64,000 nucleotides of DNA from Amphibalanus amphitrite (GCF_019059575.1 NW_024882913.1:1-64000); one strand, 5' to 3'. Shown: positions 37,532 to 52,500, counted from the stretch's first letter. Translations and numbers: made by a program. The notes: generated by a model not told the origin, from the letters alone.

Positions 37532-40500
37532 TTTAGTCGATTTCAAAACACGAATCATTTTAATTTGGACATCTTTGACGTGCGATGACGCCCTGAAAGC
37601 TTTCTGTCTTCACAATTCTCATTGAGCGCCATTTCTTGCCAGGCTGATTAATTATCCCAGCTGCCTTGTATATCGGAGGAGCTTAACACTAATGGTCGCC
37701 ACTTAAGTGCCAGTATCAGTTTCATTAGTTTGCCTGCAAGCGCTTGCGATAGACGTCGCATCTATAGTACATGTCTTCTATCGATTGCAGCGAATCCTGC
37801 TGATTTGGGACCCATTCAGCGATATTGAGTGTTGATGGCGCACTTTCATTGGCCTAGCGATGACCACTCCCCCTCCCCTTGAAGATGGCTGTCGGCTGAA
37901 CTCATGATCAGCTGTTTGCTATACCCCCCGCCTCGGCAGACGTGGGGAGGGGGCCGCGCGGCGCGGCGGGGCGGGGAAGGGGAGGGGTAGTTGCCCTGCA
38001 GGCGGGCGGCACGTGCTATAAACACATCGGGTGAGCGCTGGGCTGTCCCTCCTTGGAGATAGCCGGCAAGACGAGTCATCAAGTCGCGGGGGGGGGGGGA
38101 GGAGGACAGGGATTGGTTTTGGCAGCGATAGTGCGGTTGTCAGGCTATTTGTTTGTTTTAATTTTTGCTTATCTGTGTAAGTCAAATGCTGTTTATTTTC
38201 TTTCTGTTAAACACTATCTGGAAAAGGTGATGTAATACTAATACAAACGCCATAGAAATGAAATATTTATACGAATATGTCCTGTAACGAAACCATTGAT
38301 TTCCCAACGTTTCTCACATTCCAAAGGCACAACATAGCGGAGGCTGACCTTAGTTCGTCAGGTCGTTGGTCGTTCCCAAAACAATCCCCCGCACCAGTAC
38401 AGCGAACTAACCCTGCTTTACGTTTACTGTCACCGCTGCACAAACTGAAAACAGCGCCCGGCGCCGCGTCCGATTCTGTCAACTCTGGTTAGACGAAGCC
38501 TGAGGCAGGTTAGGGGAGCGGTTGGGGGTTGCCATGCTCCCTGTAGACAGCGTTACTAAGCGCGGTAAAGGTCAAGGTCGTTGAAACGAGCGACAGGGGC
38601 GGTCTCAATGGTTATCTGAGGGAGATATAAGATGGGTTTGGTCATGTTGTGGCGGGCTGAACATGGTGATTTCTCGACTGTAAAGTTTGGCTGAATTAGT
38701 GGTGGAAGTTAAATGGGATCTTTCAGTCGTGACGGATTTTGAGGATACGGCAGAAATATGTCTTATATGAGATGTGTGATTTATATTTTTCAGCGTGAAC
38801 TCGATGAAGAGGTCGTCGTTTCAAAGTTTCAAATAGCTTCGCGGACTTGAACTATTTAATTATCAACATTTATGGCACGATGAAATCGAAATGGCATTCG
38901 AAGCACATCGCTTGTGACTGCACTTCAGCTAACTTTCATTGCAAGATCTGTCTAATCTGGCCTGATATTGGTCTTTTCATCAGCTCAGCAGGGAAACTGA
39001 TATCGAAAAACACGACACAAGTCGAGTCGATTGATGCACGTCTTCCGATCTAATTGAATGCCGTCCTTGCCTGCCACTCTGCCTTTTTGCAATGCTGTCT
39101 GTCTTCAATGGCGTGGCCTGCGTCTTGTCAACTTTGCAACCAGATGCCGGGGTACATTGGTGACGCGCGTGGGGGCATTTGTGACGCGAATGGGACGCCA
39201 CCTCCTACTGAAAAACCAGACGCCTGCGATCGCATGGTTGATTTCAAATGACGGCCAGAAGACTTCGTTGAGGTTTGGTCAGGACATGAGGTTCTCTGTG
39301 TTCTGTCGCATGGTAATTGTGTTTAAATTAGTGCAATAATATTTGTGGTGGTCTGGAAAGCTACAGGTTGACTGCGTGGCCAGTGCGATGTGTTTTATTT
39401 GGGAGCAGGATATTCGTTGATTGCAACCGATTGCAAGCACTAACAAAATGATGTATGAACATCATCCTACTCGTTACATGTCGAATTAGATTCATTAGGG
39501 AAAGCTTAACAGTATTACATCGGTAAATATTTAAGCATTGGGAAAACACGTGCTCGGTAATTGGTCAAAATTGATCGTTTTAAGTACGGCATGCGTCTTG
39601 CGCCTTTCTGTTATGACAGCAGTAATTTATAGGCTGTCGCTACTGAAGTTGTTACTCGATTTTACCAGGAAATATTGCTCCGATGTCGATATCTTTTTTT
39701 ATTTTGATTGCTTATTTATGTGATTCCACTACGCTGAATCAGTCGATTACATTTGAGTGCGTACAAGCCAAGCAAAATTCGGCTGAATGATGGACAATTT
39801 TCATAACCATTACGAGTCTCGGAGACAATATGCTCGCCATTGACGCATGCTCATTCCACCTGTCACTGTTCATGACAGCCAAGCCTGACATGGCTGTCAC
39901 AGACTGTCATCGAGCCAGACATTTATTGGCAGATGAATATTGATCGTTTCTCTAGCTACCTTGGCCTTTCGGCCCATGATTGTTACCGGTATCGCCATTT
40001 CACGTGCCGTCCTGGGGTTTTTGCCATCCCAGTATAGTATTTTATTTCCTTCTATTCCTTTTTATCCACTCATATCCTGTTTGTGTATCCCTTCGTTCTC
40101 TTCTTCTCTTGTCTCCGTCTCCTTCCTCTCCTCTCGTCCGTTTCCCCTCTTCCTCTTTCGTCGGCTCCCTCCGATTGGTCCTGTCTCATCCCCCGTTCTT
40201 CCGATGAGATATGGTAATGTCATTGAACGAATCGACAAATGGCGTGGCCGCGGAACCAGCACACGCCTCCAGAATGCTGACCACACCGGAACAAATCACG
40301 GCGCACTGGGCCGCATTGTGGCGCATCGTGGCGTATTGTGGCGCTCTTGGACGGATTGTGGCGCGCTGGGTCTGATTGGGGCACGGGGGCGAATTGGAAC
40401 AAAATATGGCGTACTGGTTTCATCTGTGACACTGAGGGGTAAAGGGACCATATGAGAGAAGCATTGTGTGTGATAATTTTCAAATACATTATGTGACCTG

Positions 40501-43500
40501 GAGGAATGGTCATTACAAGGTTGGACACTGATCTTGGTGATTCCTGAACTTGTAGATAAATTGGATGAAGTTCAAATGCATGATAAAGCATTTGCCTCGT
40601 TGACCCTGCCTACGGCCGCGGAAAAACTTAGTTGGACCAAGAATGGTTAGTTTTTTTTCACTGCGAGTAGGTACGTCCCAACGTGAATAACGTCGCTGTC
40701 TTCAGCCATTTTTCTGTGAGGTAGCCGTCACTGTTAACTGTAGAGTGTAGTGTGTTGAGTTCTTGAATGCCTCCCACTTGACAAGCCCTGTGGAGAGGTT
40801 TGTAAACTTCTGCCCATTTACTTGCTGCCCGCTAGGAATTATTGTGTCTGCCAAAAACGACAGACACTGTTGGCAGCTACATGGGTAGCTTCCAAAAGTA
40901 TCGTACCAAATTGATGTTGTATATCGAATTTTCGCTGGTAACGCAAGGTGTTATTTGTTTACTTCAACTTTCACTGCTGTTATGGTTCAGGTGTTTTATG
41001 AACTTAATTTGAAGTTGGCTGGTGAATAACGCATTGTTGGCAAAGTGTTCTAGAAATTATGCAGCAACTTTGCAAAAAGTATGTTCCTATTTCACGCTGA
41101 GGTGTCTGATGCATCACTAAATCCCTGCTATTTTTCCCACTTTGATTATGAAAGATTCACAAGAAATCGCTGAACTTGGACAAAAAAGCTGAGGTTCGAA
41201 AACTGAGAGAGCTTCCATAAAAGCTCCCATCACGATATTCTGCTGCGAAGCCTCATCACTTCAAAGTTCCCCAAATCCCCCCAGAACCATTTTCATCCAG
41301 CTCTAGCTGGATATCTCGCCGCCCAACTCCTCCTGGCTTCAGGCATGCCCATCCTCTTAGCGTTTTGTTTACACCTCGTCTGGACTTTGTCTGTCGTCAC
41401 CTATATAGACGCCCTGCGACCCGCTACTCCCCGAGGGGCGTTTTTTTCGGACTGGCGTCGTTTGATCGGCGTCGTTTGGTCGACGTCTTTTCGTCGGCGT
41501 CCTTTCGTCGGCGTCCTTTCAGTCGTCTTTTTCAGTTGTCTCTTGGGGAATGGTGGTGTGGACTGCGTGTTGAGTGGACGTTACCTCTGGTCTGTGTTTC
41601 AAATTTGAACTCCTGGGTGTAGGTCGCTCCGAATGGTTCATCAGGCGCTCGAAGTTCGGCGTGCCACGCATGACTCCTGTGCGTCGTACGAGACAGTTTG
41701 ATGTCACTTGAGCAGCTGTGCGCTGTGCAGCTGTGCCTACTCTTATTGTTTCCTTGACACTTATCTCACTTATTTGAGTCACGTTATCTAAATTTATTTA
41801 TTTTCATTTCTCAGCTATAGCACTGAACTGCATTCATAATGTTCTGTGGTCACCTTTGCAGCGCATTCGCGTCATCATGCATGTAGCCAGACCTAAACGC
41901 CCTAACTGTCCCTCCCTCTTGCCATCTCAGTTCTGTCGACGGAAAACCGGTGTTTGCTCGGACTCCACGCCCTAACCGGTCCTCCCTCCTGCCATTTCAG
42001 TTCTGTCCACGGACAGCAGGTGCTCCCACCTGCAGGAGCTGGTGCGGAAGGCGCAGCGGAGGGTCGACATGCTTACCAGCTACGTCTCCAGCACCAACGG
42101 CGGCAAGGAGTCGGAGAAGCAGAGGACCCTGTGGCAGAGGCGACTCAAGCTCCTCAACAGGATGAAAGTCGGCTTCGACCAGACGCGTGAGTGTACACTC
42201 GGTGGTGGGAGTTAGAGTGAGGGTTAGGGAGTTGATAAGGAGTTAAGTGGTGGCAAATACTAAATACTAGCAAGTTCTCGTCAGTTAAAGTTTGAGGTTG
42301 GGCTGGAGCTTGTGATGAGTGTTGAGCGCTGGCGGCTAGATGGTATTTTTCCGACATTCTCTGACGAACGAATTCACCTGGAAGAACCTAGTAGACTAAC
42401 GAGCTTCTTGGAGATGCTCTCATTTGAAGCAAACTCAACCTTGACTGATTGCGCTCAATTGGCATTCGTTTCCCGGCCTGCCACTTGAATCAGACGCATG
42501 CCGCACCGCATTTCAATGTGCAGCTTTTCGTAGTAGAGCTAGAGTTGACTCGAACCTGGGTGCGTTCACGTAGACTAGCGCCCATGCGCTCATCTGTCCA
42601 GCCTAGGCAAGCGGCAGGCAGCCACTCGGCGAAACGTTTCCATTCAGTCGGCCGCAGGCGAGTTCAATTTGTCGGAGTTCGTCTCAGCCGCTGCGCTAAC
42701 CGCCCAGGGCGTTTCGTATCGAACGGCTCAGGTCGTCAGCGGAGACCCACGAGGCCGCTCTGTTGAGACACCGGGTGAATGGGGAATTTCCTCAGGGGAG
42801 TCGTTACCCCGAGGTGTGTTGACCGGGAGTGGACGTACTGTTTGCTGTCCTCTTCTAAATTACCCCAATTGAGTCGGCTGCCGATGTTTTTGTTCGGGAG
42901 AAACCGTCCAGTGATGGAGTCGAGAGAGGTAGCCACTCGAATGGCTGTTTAAATTTTCTCTGGATAGCCGGCGCGACGGCAGAAAAGAATACCAAGGAAG
43001 GAAATGTTTTGATCGAGGTTGGTCTGAGATACGAGGGGGTACCCAAAAGAAACGGGAATTGTTTCATATCTGTTTATTCACTGATCCCTACATATCGCCA
43101 TTCATGTCATTCTTAAAGTACTCTCCCTGCGAGACAATGCACCTATGCAGACGCGTTTTCCAGCTCTCAAAGCAGCTCTGGAACTCTTGCAAGGTGATGC
43201 CTTGCAGAGCCATCGTCGTTTTTGCTTTTACCTTATCAAAGTCGTCGAAAGGGTATCCCTTGAGGTCCTTTTCATTCTGGGGACCAGGAAAAGGTCACAG
43301 GGTGCCAAATCCGGTGAATAGGGAGGGTGGATCCGTGGGGTCATGCATTTTTTGTCCAAAATTGTCTTACACTCAAGGCGGTGTGCGCTGGCACACTGTC
43401 GCGATGAAATCACCACTCCCCGCTTCGCCACCTGTCGGGGAGTTTTCGTCTCACCGTGTTTCACACACAACGCAGAACGTCCAAGTAAAACGTCTGATTG

Positions 43501-46500
43501 GCAGAATTTGACCAGGAAGGAACAATTTCCTTTTGCACACTTCCCTTTGCATCGAAAAAAACAAATCAGCATTGTCTTGACATTTGACTTCACTTGGCAA
43601 GCTTTTTTGGGGCGCTTTTGGGATAACATTTGACCACTTTTGAAGTGCGAATATCATTCATAAACCCGCGTCTTGCTCACAGCAGCATATTTGTATGTTA
43701 CTTGAAGCATTGGAACCGTTTCAGTCGCGGACTTCCCCAGCAGGAAACAAAATTTCACTGATGCGCGTTGTTGCTCAGTTCCGCTATGCATAAAAAAACG
43801 ACGGATCGGGCGGGAGTGCTTCAATAAATACGTGCGCCACGCGGCCGCGCCTCTTTATTTCGTCACCTCACGGTGCAGACTAAGTCCCAGGGGCCAGACT
43901 GGTTTGCCCCTAGCAGGGCAATGCCGAGCTACCACTGGCTTGGCCTACAGAGAACGATTCCCGTTACTTTTGGGTACCCCCTCGTACTGCGTCGTAACGT
44001 AGATAGATGCGACACTACATCGTCTTTGGGTGATAATGGATGGTCATTTTATCGGCGGTTGTTTTTCTTTTTCATTCGCGGAGTTATTGCAGTCTGTCTT
44101 TAGACCATTCGACATTGATTGTATGATGGGTTTGCTTGCATGATGCTATTTGGTTGAAGTGCTTCTGTACGTTGTGCACAGCGCAGAAGCTTGATTCATC
44201 GAATATCGACGTATAGCTTATTGTGAAATGTGAATTGACTTTGAACTTCCATTGACATCTAGAAATGCAGCCTGTATGGGTTGTCAACCTTGGTCATGCA
44301 TGGTATATCACCCTCAAAATACGTCGTCCACTCCAGAAGTTTTGAGACTGCCCTCGTACAAACCCTATTAACAGTGCTAGATTATTGTCGTTTTCATATG
44401 TCCTTCCCACAGTTGTCATAAGCGTACTTGCGTAATTTTGTTTTTCTATGTTGCAAGAGACGGCTAGGGCATCACCCTGAACACGGCAAGTCACACGCGC
44501 CTTGTCACAGCGGCCAGTGTACAACATGGTCAGGCTGTTAATGTGAGGACAACTTTGAGGGTCGCTAAGCAATAAAGTTTTGTGATTAGCCTGATGAAAA
44601 TACCCCCAGAAACATTGAAAATTGACTCTTCAGTGACTTGAGACGAACGCTGGATGTACTTTTAACGACCCAGACACCAAGAGACAAAGTGTTCAATGAA
44701 AGCACCCTGACTCCCCCAGACCCAAGAAAGCCAGACAGAGCAGGTCCACTGGGAAGTTCATTATAACCTCATACTTTGACAAAAAGGCATTATATTCATT
44801 AGCTGGGTCCCGTGCACGGGACAAGGAATAATTCCCTGAAAGTTCTAAGGGAGTTGAGAAAGACAGTTCGCCGCAAGAGGCCGGAACTCTTCAAATTTGG
44901 CCAGAGGCACCTGCACCAGGACAACACACCCACCCACAAGTCCATCATGGTGACGAGCTAACTAACACAGATGGGCATCAAAACTGTGCCTCATCCTCCC
45001 CACAGTCCAGATCTGGCCATCTGTGGCTTCTGGATGTTCCCCAGACTGAGCGAGAAGTTCAGGGGACGCCGGCTGGAGGATGTGGAGGAGATGAATGAGG
45101 CTGTGACAGAGGCCCTGGGCACCTTCACTTTGAAGGGCTACCAGCGGACCTATAGGCAGTGATTGGAGCGCTACAAGAAGTGTATTGAACTCGGGAGGTC
45201 TCATTTCGATAGCCACTGGAGTTTCATGCTTTTCTGAAACAACTAACTGTCTCTACTGAAAAAGTCTCAAACCTTCTGGAGTGTACCTCGTACCTTTTTC
45301 AGGGCAGAGCTTTGTGCAGCTTGCAAAGACATCTGTATTTCAGTGCACCGAACAAGCCATTGTGTGACATGACGCGTCATGACCTGCGCGACATGAAGTG
45401 ACCCCTGGTGACCTGACCTCCCTATTCTGTCTGCAGGCCCGCCTGACCCCCCAGCTCGGGTCACAGTCGAGGTCACTGGTCCCCAAGAGGTCAGACTGCG
45501 CCTGGATGAACCCGATTGTCAGCATCAGGCCATCTGCACCAAGTACAAAGGTTAGTGGTGGGCAGACGCCGCCAGGAATACACAGTTTAGTGGTGGGCAG
45601 GCGGCACCAAGTACAAAGGTTAGTGGTGGGCAGACGCCGCCAGAAGTACACATTTTAGTGACGGGCAAATGAGGTGGTACTGAAATGGTCCAGACGGCAG
45701 CGCTTCGGGCCGCGATGTCAGGAGACAGATACTGTGAAAATAAATAGCGAGCGTTCGTTGGACGAAGGGTCAGATCGGCAACCCAGTTTAGATGCTTCTG
45801 GGCGGGGCCGGGTCGGGTCAGTTCGGGCCGGGCCGGGCTACTCATACTGAGAGTTTTCTGTTATATTGAAAAGACTTGCTTCGCGCTCGCTCGTAACAGC
45901 ACATAAACTAAAGGTAAAGGTATATTCAAAGATCATAGTTTATAGATGATTCCCGCGCAACTTCTAGGCAATTTTTTACCAAAGCTTCAATCATGCTTAC
46001 CCTGGAAGAAAACAATTTTGGGAACATAAAAATGAGAAAGTAGTTGTTGATGTAGCTGGTGTTATCAGACCCATGTTATTCCCTTCGACAGCACACTCTT
46101 GTTCGTCATCAGGTTGTCTCAGAGCTCAAGCAGGCGTAATGTTTAGGCAGCGGTGAGGAATAGCATACGCCCCAGGGACGTAAAGCATGTCGTTTTGACT
46201 TCACTGCCCTCGATTTTGGCCTAGTGCTTGGACGACAACACAAAATAGACAAGTAGGCATATGACGCATTTTTAGTTATATTGGTGTTAAAATGTGGGCT
46301 TCCTTTCTCAAGCTGACTCGCAATTAGAACGCACAACGCGTTCGAAATGAATGGGTTTCGCTACGCAAGCATTCGAGCTATTACCGCTATGATCATGCGT
46401 GTCGAAACCATAAACATCGACTGAACGAATCAAATTGGTGGGTTTTAGGTACAGACTCCCGAAATGTGCTGTTAACGTTATCGATTAAACAGAATAAATT

Positions 46501-49500
46501 CACTTGGTTCGTTCACTTCTGAATGTGTGGTTTCACGTTCTATTACAGCAATTTTCCATATCGGCTGTGAAATGTTGAAGCTATTTGCTCGAATCGTCGA
46601 TGATGTTTTTACTGCTTTGTTGCATAAATATGTTTTTTTATGGAACTGACGTTTAAAAAGAACGTCATAGCCTGGCGTTCAGCAATTACAGTGTTGTTCT
46701 TGGCGTCCTACACTTTATCATTTAAATGATCACCAAAAATGCTACGCTCCTGTTGTGAAAGCAGAAACGAAATTCACATGAATGGTATGCATATATCCAG
46801 AAATAAGTAATACATGATAGGTTAAACTTCCCGATTTGCAACTTAGGCACTGTTTCAATTAGTCACGTGTATAGTTATTTTTTAGAATATCCTGATTTTG
46901 TTTGCGCCCCCACTAACCTTTCTACCCCTTTACCGCCTCCCCCACTTACTAACGCCTCCCCTCCCCCACAGTCCAATGGTCGACATCTGCCGACTTCAGT
47001 AGCGTCGCCGGTGAGCGTGATGTCACTGACCTGGTTCCACCACCCGAGCTACCCGTGAGACAACTGACCCAGGGGAGGCGCTACTTCTTCCGCGCGGCGG
47101 CCGGCAACTTCTGTGGCTGGAGCCGCTTCGTCAGCTCGAGTCCGGCCGGCGTCCTGCCATCAGGTAGGTGGCAAATGCATGGTGTTGTTGTCCGCAGGTC
47201 GTTGGGGAACGATGCTTAAAGTGGCTGCTGCCATCATGCGGATTGCAAATGCATTGTGTTGGTGTCTATGATACTATTTCATGGTGATGCCGTCGCTATT
47301 TTGATGTTGCTGAATATCTACATTTTGGACTAGGGTTCTCTTCTTTAGCGGAAGTCGTACTGTCAAATGGCTTGAATGGAGAAGAAACACTCCATTTACT
47401 CTCAAATGGGCGTCTAATGGACGCGGAAGCTACTTTGGATGAGTGATGAGAGCTCTCCTTCCTCGCGTTTTGTGTGTCTGGGTGCTTATTAACATATTAG
47501 TAAAGCGGCTAGGTTCTAATGCATCCTGGCAAGCGCAATATATTACTTATTTTTCATAAACAGACCCGATATCTCCTGGTAAAGGTTTTGTAAAAACGGG
47601 ACGTCTCGAAACGAAGGATTGCACGAGATTTGTCCCCGGGTTTCCGCAATTTGCTTCTGCGTTTTCTTGCGGTTCAGTTACACGATAAGACCTACGGCAG
47701 GAAGTGCTCGCCAGAGCTGTCTGTTCTTCGGTTTGTGATATCCGGTGAAGGTTTTCTAGGACACGACTGTTGACCTTTGTGTGCTCGATAATGCCAGCCT
47801 TCCTGAAGAGTCGCGGCGAAAGACAGTACGCCGAACTGAATCTAATTTTGCCTCGTAGTTTTGTTATTGCTTGTTCACTAACTCGTTTAGAGGAGCTGCG
47901 GTTTCGAAGTTATTGCCATGGCAAAATGTGGATTTATCTTATCCATAAAAGTTATTTGACCACTTCCTAACAGAGCTAGGACATTTAATAGCTTACAACT
48001 CTATGGAAACATGTGAAATTTGCCGGCTGCTGTGAAGCAATAATGTTTAGAGGCGAATATTAGATTACATTCCGTGGCTCCAATGGGGTATCCGGTTATG
48101 CCGCAAACTGCGATTCAACCGCTTTGCTTTATGGTTGCAGATGCCCCACGTTGTTGTCAATTTATCGCATTACTTGCTCTGCTCATGTCTTAGTTTTACA
48201 GCACAAATAAACGGTGGGTAATTTAGGGTCAGTGGACATCATTTTATTAAGCATCTTTTTCTTTGAGGAGACGTCGGGAGATGAGACATCTAGGTGTCCC
48301 TTTCCCTTGGTCGATCCTAAGTTGCCTTTGTTGTGCGTGTTTAAGACCCGTGCGTTCGCTTGTGATTCTTACGTAGTGTTCGTTCTTTCACGCCTGTCAT
48401 AAGCGTACCGGAAGTGTAACGAACCATCACGCTACACACGTCCTCTGGTTCGTGAAAATTCACCGCCATTACAGTTTCGCACTGGCCACAAGTGCAGTAA
48501 TTTTAACACGAGCCGTTACACTTCTTTACCCGCCGCGTAATCGCCAATGAGCTGGTAAATTTGCCGGGAGGTGTGAATCTCGTTCATTGACGGTGACGCT
48601 GATGTAACTGAGCATGACGAAGGTCTGTGGGTTGCGTTTGAGAGATTCAGGTGCCCTTCGGCCAGCGTTTACGATATATCAGCGCTACGTCTTGAACCTA
48701 CGCTATTTTCTTAAAAACAAATTAGCGGCATAAATATCGCGATGTGTCGATGGTCAGATTCATCTTGATACTGCCAGACTTTTTTACCCCGCATAAAAGT
48801 CATTCGCGTTTTGTTCGTGATCATTGTATTCATTTCTTTTCGTTATAATTTGATGCTACAAAACCGAGGGACGCCCTTGACCGGTATTCTGTCACACACA
48901 AAAAAAAAGAGATAATTTGTTGAATGCGACACGAAATGTTTCGCCAAAGTGTGCTTGTGCAGGCCGCAGGGTGTTATAAGATGGAAATTTAAGTCAATGC
49001 CGTGCAAACACCTTTGCATCTTTGGTGGTTTTAGCTCACTAGGGAACGACAAACACTGAACATGCTCCTCGTTCTGGTGTAGACCGCTAAATTGAGGTTC
49101 TCTGCGAACTCCCATTGCCCGCTGTTATCCTTACCACTGGAGTTCTGTGACAGAAACTCATGAATCTCGATATGCTTCGGTCTGCTGCCATGGCACCCCG
49201 TTACTGTGGTCGATTTTCTCAAACAGAGAAGGCGGATTATGCCCAATGTATGCTACAGTCAGATTAAACAAACTCTTTTACCATGACGTCTTTGAAGCAG
49301 AAATGTGTTTTATTTTCTTTTGACATTAGATTGACGCTTGTATTCCAAAACAGTCGCAAAAACGTCATGCTTTCAACATTCCAACATGAAGTTCAGCAGA
49401 GCCACTCCAGCCAGACATTTATTCCACCAAAAATTCCCCAAGACGAGCATGCTAGACTGGCGTTGAGTGTGTGCTCTTTTGTGCTCGACTTTCAATCCAT

Positions 49501-52500
49501 CAAGCCAGGCCAACTGAAAAGCTTTCTTGGAACAGCGGAGTCGGATGCATAGCGTATCCATCGATATGGACAGAAGAGGTCGACCATGGGCTGATGTGGT
49601 CAGTAAAATAGCCCATTTCGTTGGTATACCGCCCGCATGGGTATCAAGTAACCGGGTTATTGCAGCGCATTGAACACGATAAGCATTGTTGAGTGGGTGT
49701 TTGAGGCCCACGCGCCCTTCAAGCTGTTGTATGTCTGCTGAACGGATATTGCTCAGCTCTGAAGGGTAAATGTGCCTAAATTTGACTCACTGCTTAGTAT
49801 CTGGATTCGATGACCTATCAAAGTTTTATCGGGCACAGGAATAGAATAACTTGGTTGTGTTCTAGACACAGTGGGTTTTAATGAGTCAGAAGTCTCAGTT
49901 TATGAGTCTAAACTCTTTTATGTTTGATGTGAACCATTCCAGGACCAAATTCCATGTTATTCGTGAGAACTGAGAAGCATAGGTGGTATTGCTAAACAGA
50001 CCACTTATCTTAGCTTCGATGGATCAATAGCTCAGAGCTCTAATAAGAAGTGTAACCCCTGCTGCCTGCCCTCGTTCATAAATCCAGAAAACCGTTCTCA
50101 GGCTCGCTATAGATTCATCTACCTTGATCTGTCCACTTTTTGACACTTTTGCTACAACTCTGGCGTGGTAAACTCATCGAATAGCAATCACAAAGCTCTG
50201 TCAACAATCGCGTCAATCAGGCGCCCCAGCTATGATCACACTCCTGTCGTATCACGCAAGTATTCTATGACATGAGCGTGAGCGACCTCAGCATTGGGTA
50301 GGGGGCGGAACGGGCCTGGTTGGTCTCTTGCATCAGCTGTTCCCCGCTGATGTATCGACATGTTGTTTGTGCTGTGGCTCGTGCTGGTGCAGAGGTGGAT
50401 GGGGTGGGCTGAGCGGGTTCTTGGGAGCGTCGAGTTGCATCAGGGTTGCAGCGTGACTGGACGAAGAAAAAACGTTGTTGGTACTGGTAGAGGGAAGATT
50501 GATTTAGGCCACTTGTCCATGTTTTTATCTATTATGTTTTTTGTTTTTTGTTTTTGTTTTGTTGGGTTAGGCCCTTTCGGTCCAATGGGACCATTTCAGG
50601 GCCGGGAGGATGATAGGATATAGGGGGAGACATTGGTCTGGGCAGGCACCCTAGTGAGTCGCCGGGGCTGAGCCCGTCCAGAGGACAGGCCACCCAGCCC
50701 CAAGGCACTCACTGCACCCGGCTACGGGGTGGGCTCCCTCGGGAGCAGCGGTGCCGCTCCAAGGGAGCAGCCCGCATGAGATAAAGTTGCCTGTCCAGCC
50801 CGGAGGGGGGTTGCGGCGTGGAGGAGAAGGATTTCTGTATCCTGAGGATAGAAGCAGGGAACGGTGATCTATTATGACAGCCATTCGTAGGGGATTTTAG
50901 CTGAAGGTGATGATGTAGTAAGTTTCATACTTCGAATGGGCACAAGTGGGGTTTGGAACGAAGCCATTTTTTTTTAAGAAAAATGAATTAGTTATTTTAG
51001 TTTTGGAGCCATGAGCTTAGCTTCTTGTAAAGAACAAACAAGCCGAATCAAATGTTGAACAGTGGCATTTCTCTGGTAGATCTTCTGAAAGCCGAAACAC
51101 ACATGTCTACCATCTTCTAACAGTGGTTTCTCTCTCCTTTTCAGTATGGAGGGACGCCGACCAGCGTATGTCCCGTCTGAGCGGAAAAGTGGCAGCTCTA
51201 GACCGGCTCTTTACCCAGATCCGTGACTCCCGGCCTCAGTACGCCAGTGACCTCAGAAATCTGGACGGCCAGAGCGAGTCACCTATGGCGCGGAAGAACA
51301 TCAAGAAGAAGAGTATCAAGAACCTCTTCCAGACGGCCATCAAGTTCCAGAAACATCTCAGAAGGTGAGAATCAGCATGTACCATTTAGGAACGCTATTT
51401 CTTGAAAATCTAATAAAAGATTATAATGAAAGTAAATGGCTAGACATCTATTGATTAGCATGAATTATTTCCGAGCATTTTTCGCATTCATTTGCTCTCT
51501 CCTCAACGTTCCTAAGTTTTTATCCCAAGTTTCCTAAGCATTCTTAAGTTTTGTCGTCCAATGCTCTTTGATATAAATAACCGAATAATAATCACACTAT
51601 CATGAAAATGGAAGAAGAATTATTTGTCAAAATGTGCGGGAACGCTTTCGGTTTATTGTGACAGCTTTGCGGACTGCGTACTCCAAAGTAATCTCAGTCT
51701 GTCAAGTGACTGATGCATTTCCCACTCTAAATGTTACCAGCGCGACAATCAAACACGTGCTATTCATCTCCTTCGACTTAGCTGACGAAATAAAATTTAT
51801 AGCTTCTCTAAACGTGGCGCAATTCATTCAGGACAATCCTAGAACGGAAATGAATCGTATTCTCCGAATCAACAGTTGCTGATGAAACACGGGGACGCAT
51901 TTTGACCCCTGCCCCACTGGCATGACCCTGCAGTCTCCTGAAAACACTCGCGTCTTGGAGGGTTTGCAGGGTCGTCCTCTGGGACCAGTTTCACTCAACG
52001 ACATGGTTTTATAGCGCTCATTGCAGAGACGACATGGCCCGAACAGGACCGCGGGGAATACGCCCTAGCAAATGGCTGCTAGGGGCGACCGAGCCGCCCC
52101 GTTTGTGAAGGGAAAAGCTGAACGAACCAAGCACATTTTTGTCTAATTTGTCACAGGCATGGGCTATTTTTTAGGTTGGGGACATCGGTCGTCTTTTCGC
52201 TATGATTTCTGAGTGACTGATGGCATGCTAGATTTCAAGCTTTATTTGGCTATGTCGAATGAGGACAATCTCTTACTCAGTTGCACTAGGTTTGCCATAA
52301 TTTCTTTCATCACAAGTTTCAGATTGCTTTTCAATGATGCAGCCTCATTCAACATGCCCTGGTTGCGAGCGTGATTTTGACTGGCTTTCTTATCTTGCAG
52401 CGGCGTGTACCTGGCTAGCGTCATCTACCACGAGGACCGTGTTGCCATGACAACCGAGGACTTTCTACCGGTCCTGGAAGTGGATGAGTCCTACCCGAGC

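Larger units (their letters stand above)
34584..42000 (+). other. Intron 4
   Basis: About 7.4 kb, with a GA microsatellite (35080-35161), a TTTC microsatellite (37386-37535), a degenerate coding-like relic near 36080-36380, a GTGGCG-ATTG minisatellite (about 40290-40400) and a TCGGCGTC-rich repeat (about 41440-41525). Its 3' end carries the duplicated acceptor described for exon 5. No additional exon is recognised. Confidence 0.7.
42187..45436 (+). other. Intron 5
   Basis: About 3.2 kb, largely filled by two inactive mariner-like elements in opposite coding orientation (43030-43986 and 44329-45283). The region 42200-43020 shows nothing recognisable. Confidence 0.8.

Noticed and set aside
41950..42190. 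Two alternative plus-strand frames over exon 5
   Set aside because: Phase with exons 4 and 6 and similarity to the family support the third frame. The others are shadows, though one would be read if the duplicated upstream acceptor were used.
42449..42766. Possible extra exon in intron 5
   Set aside because: Exon 5 and exon 6 already join in phase and no family similarity is seen.
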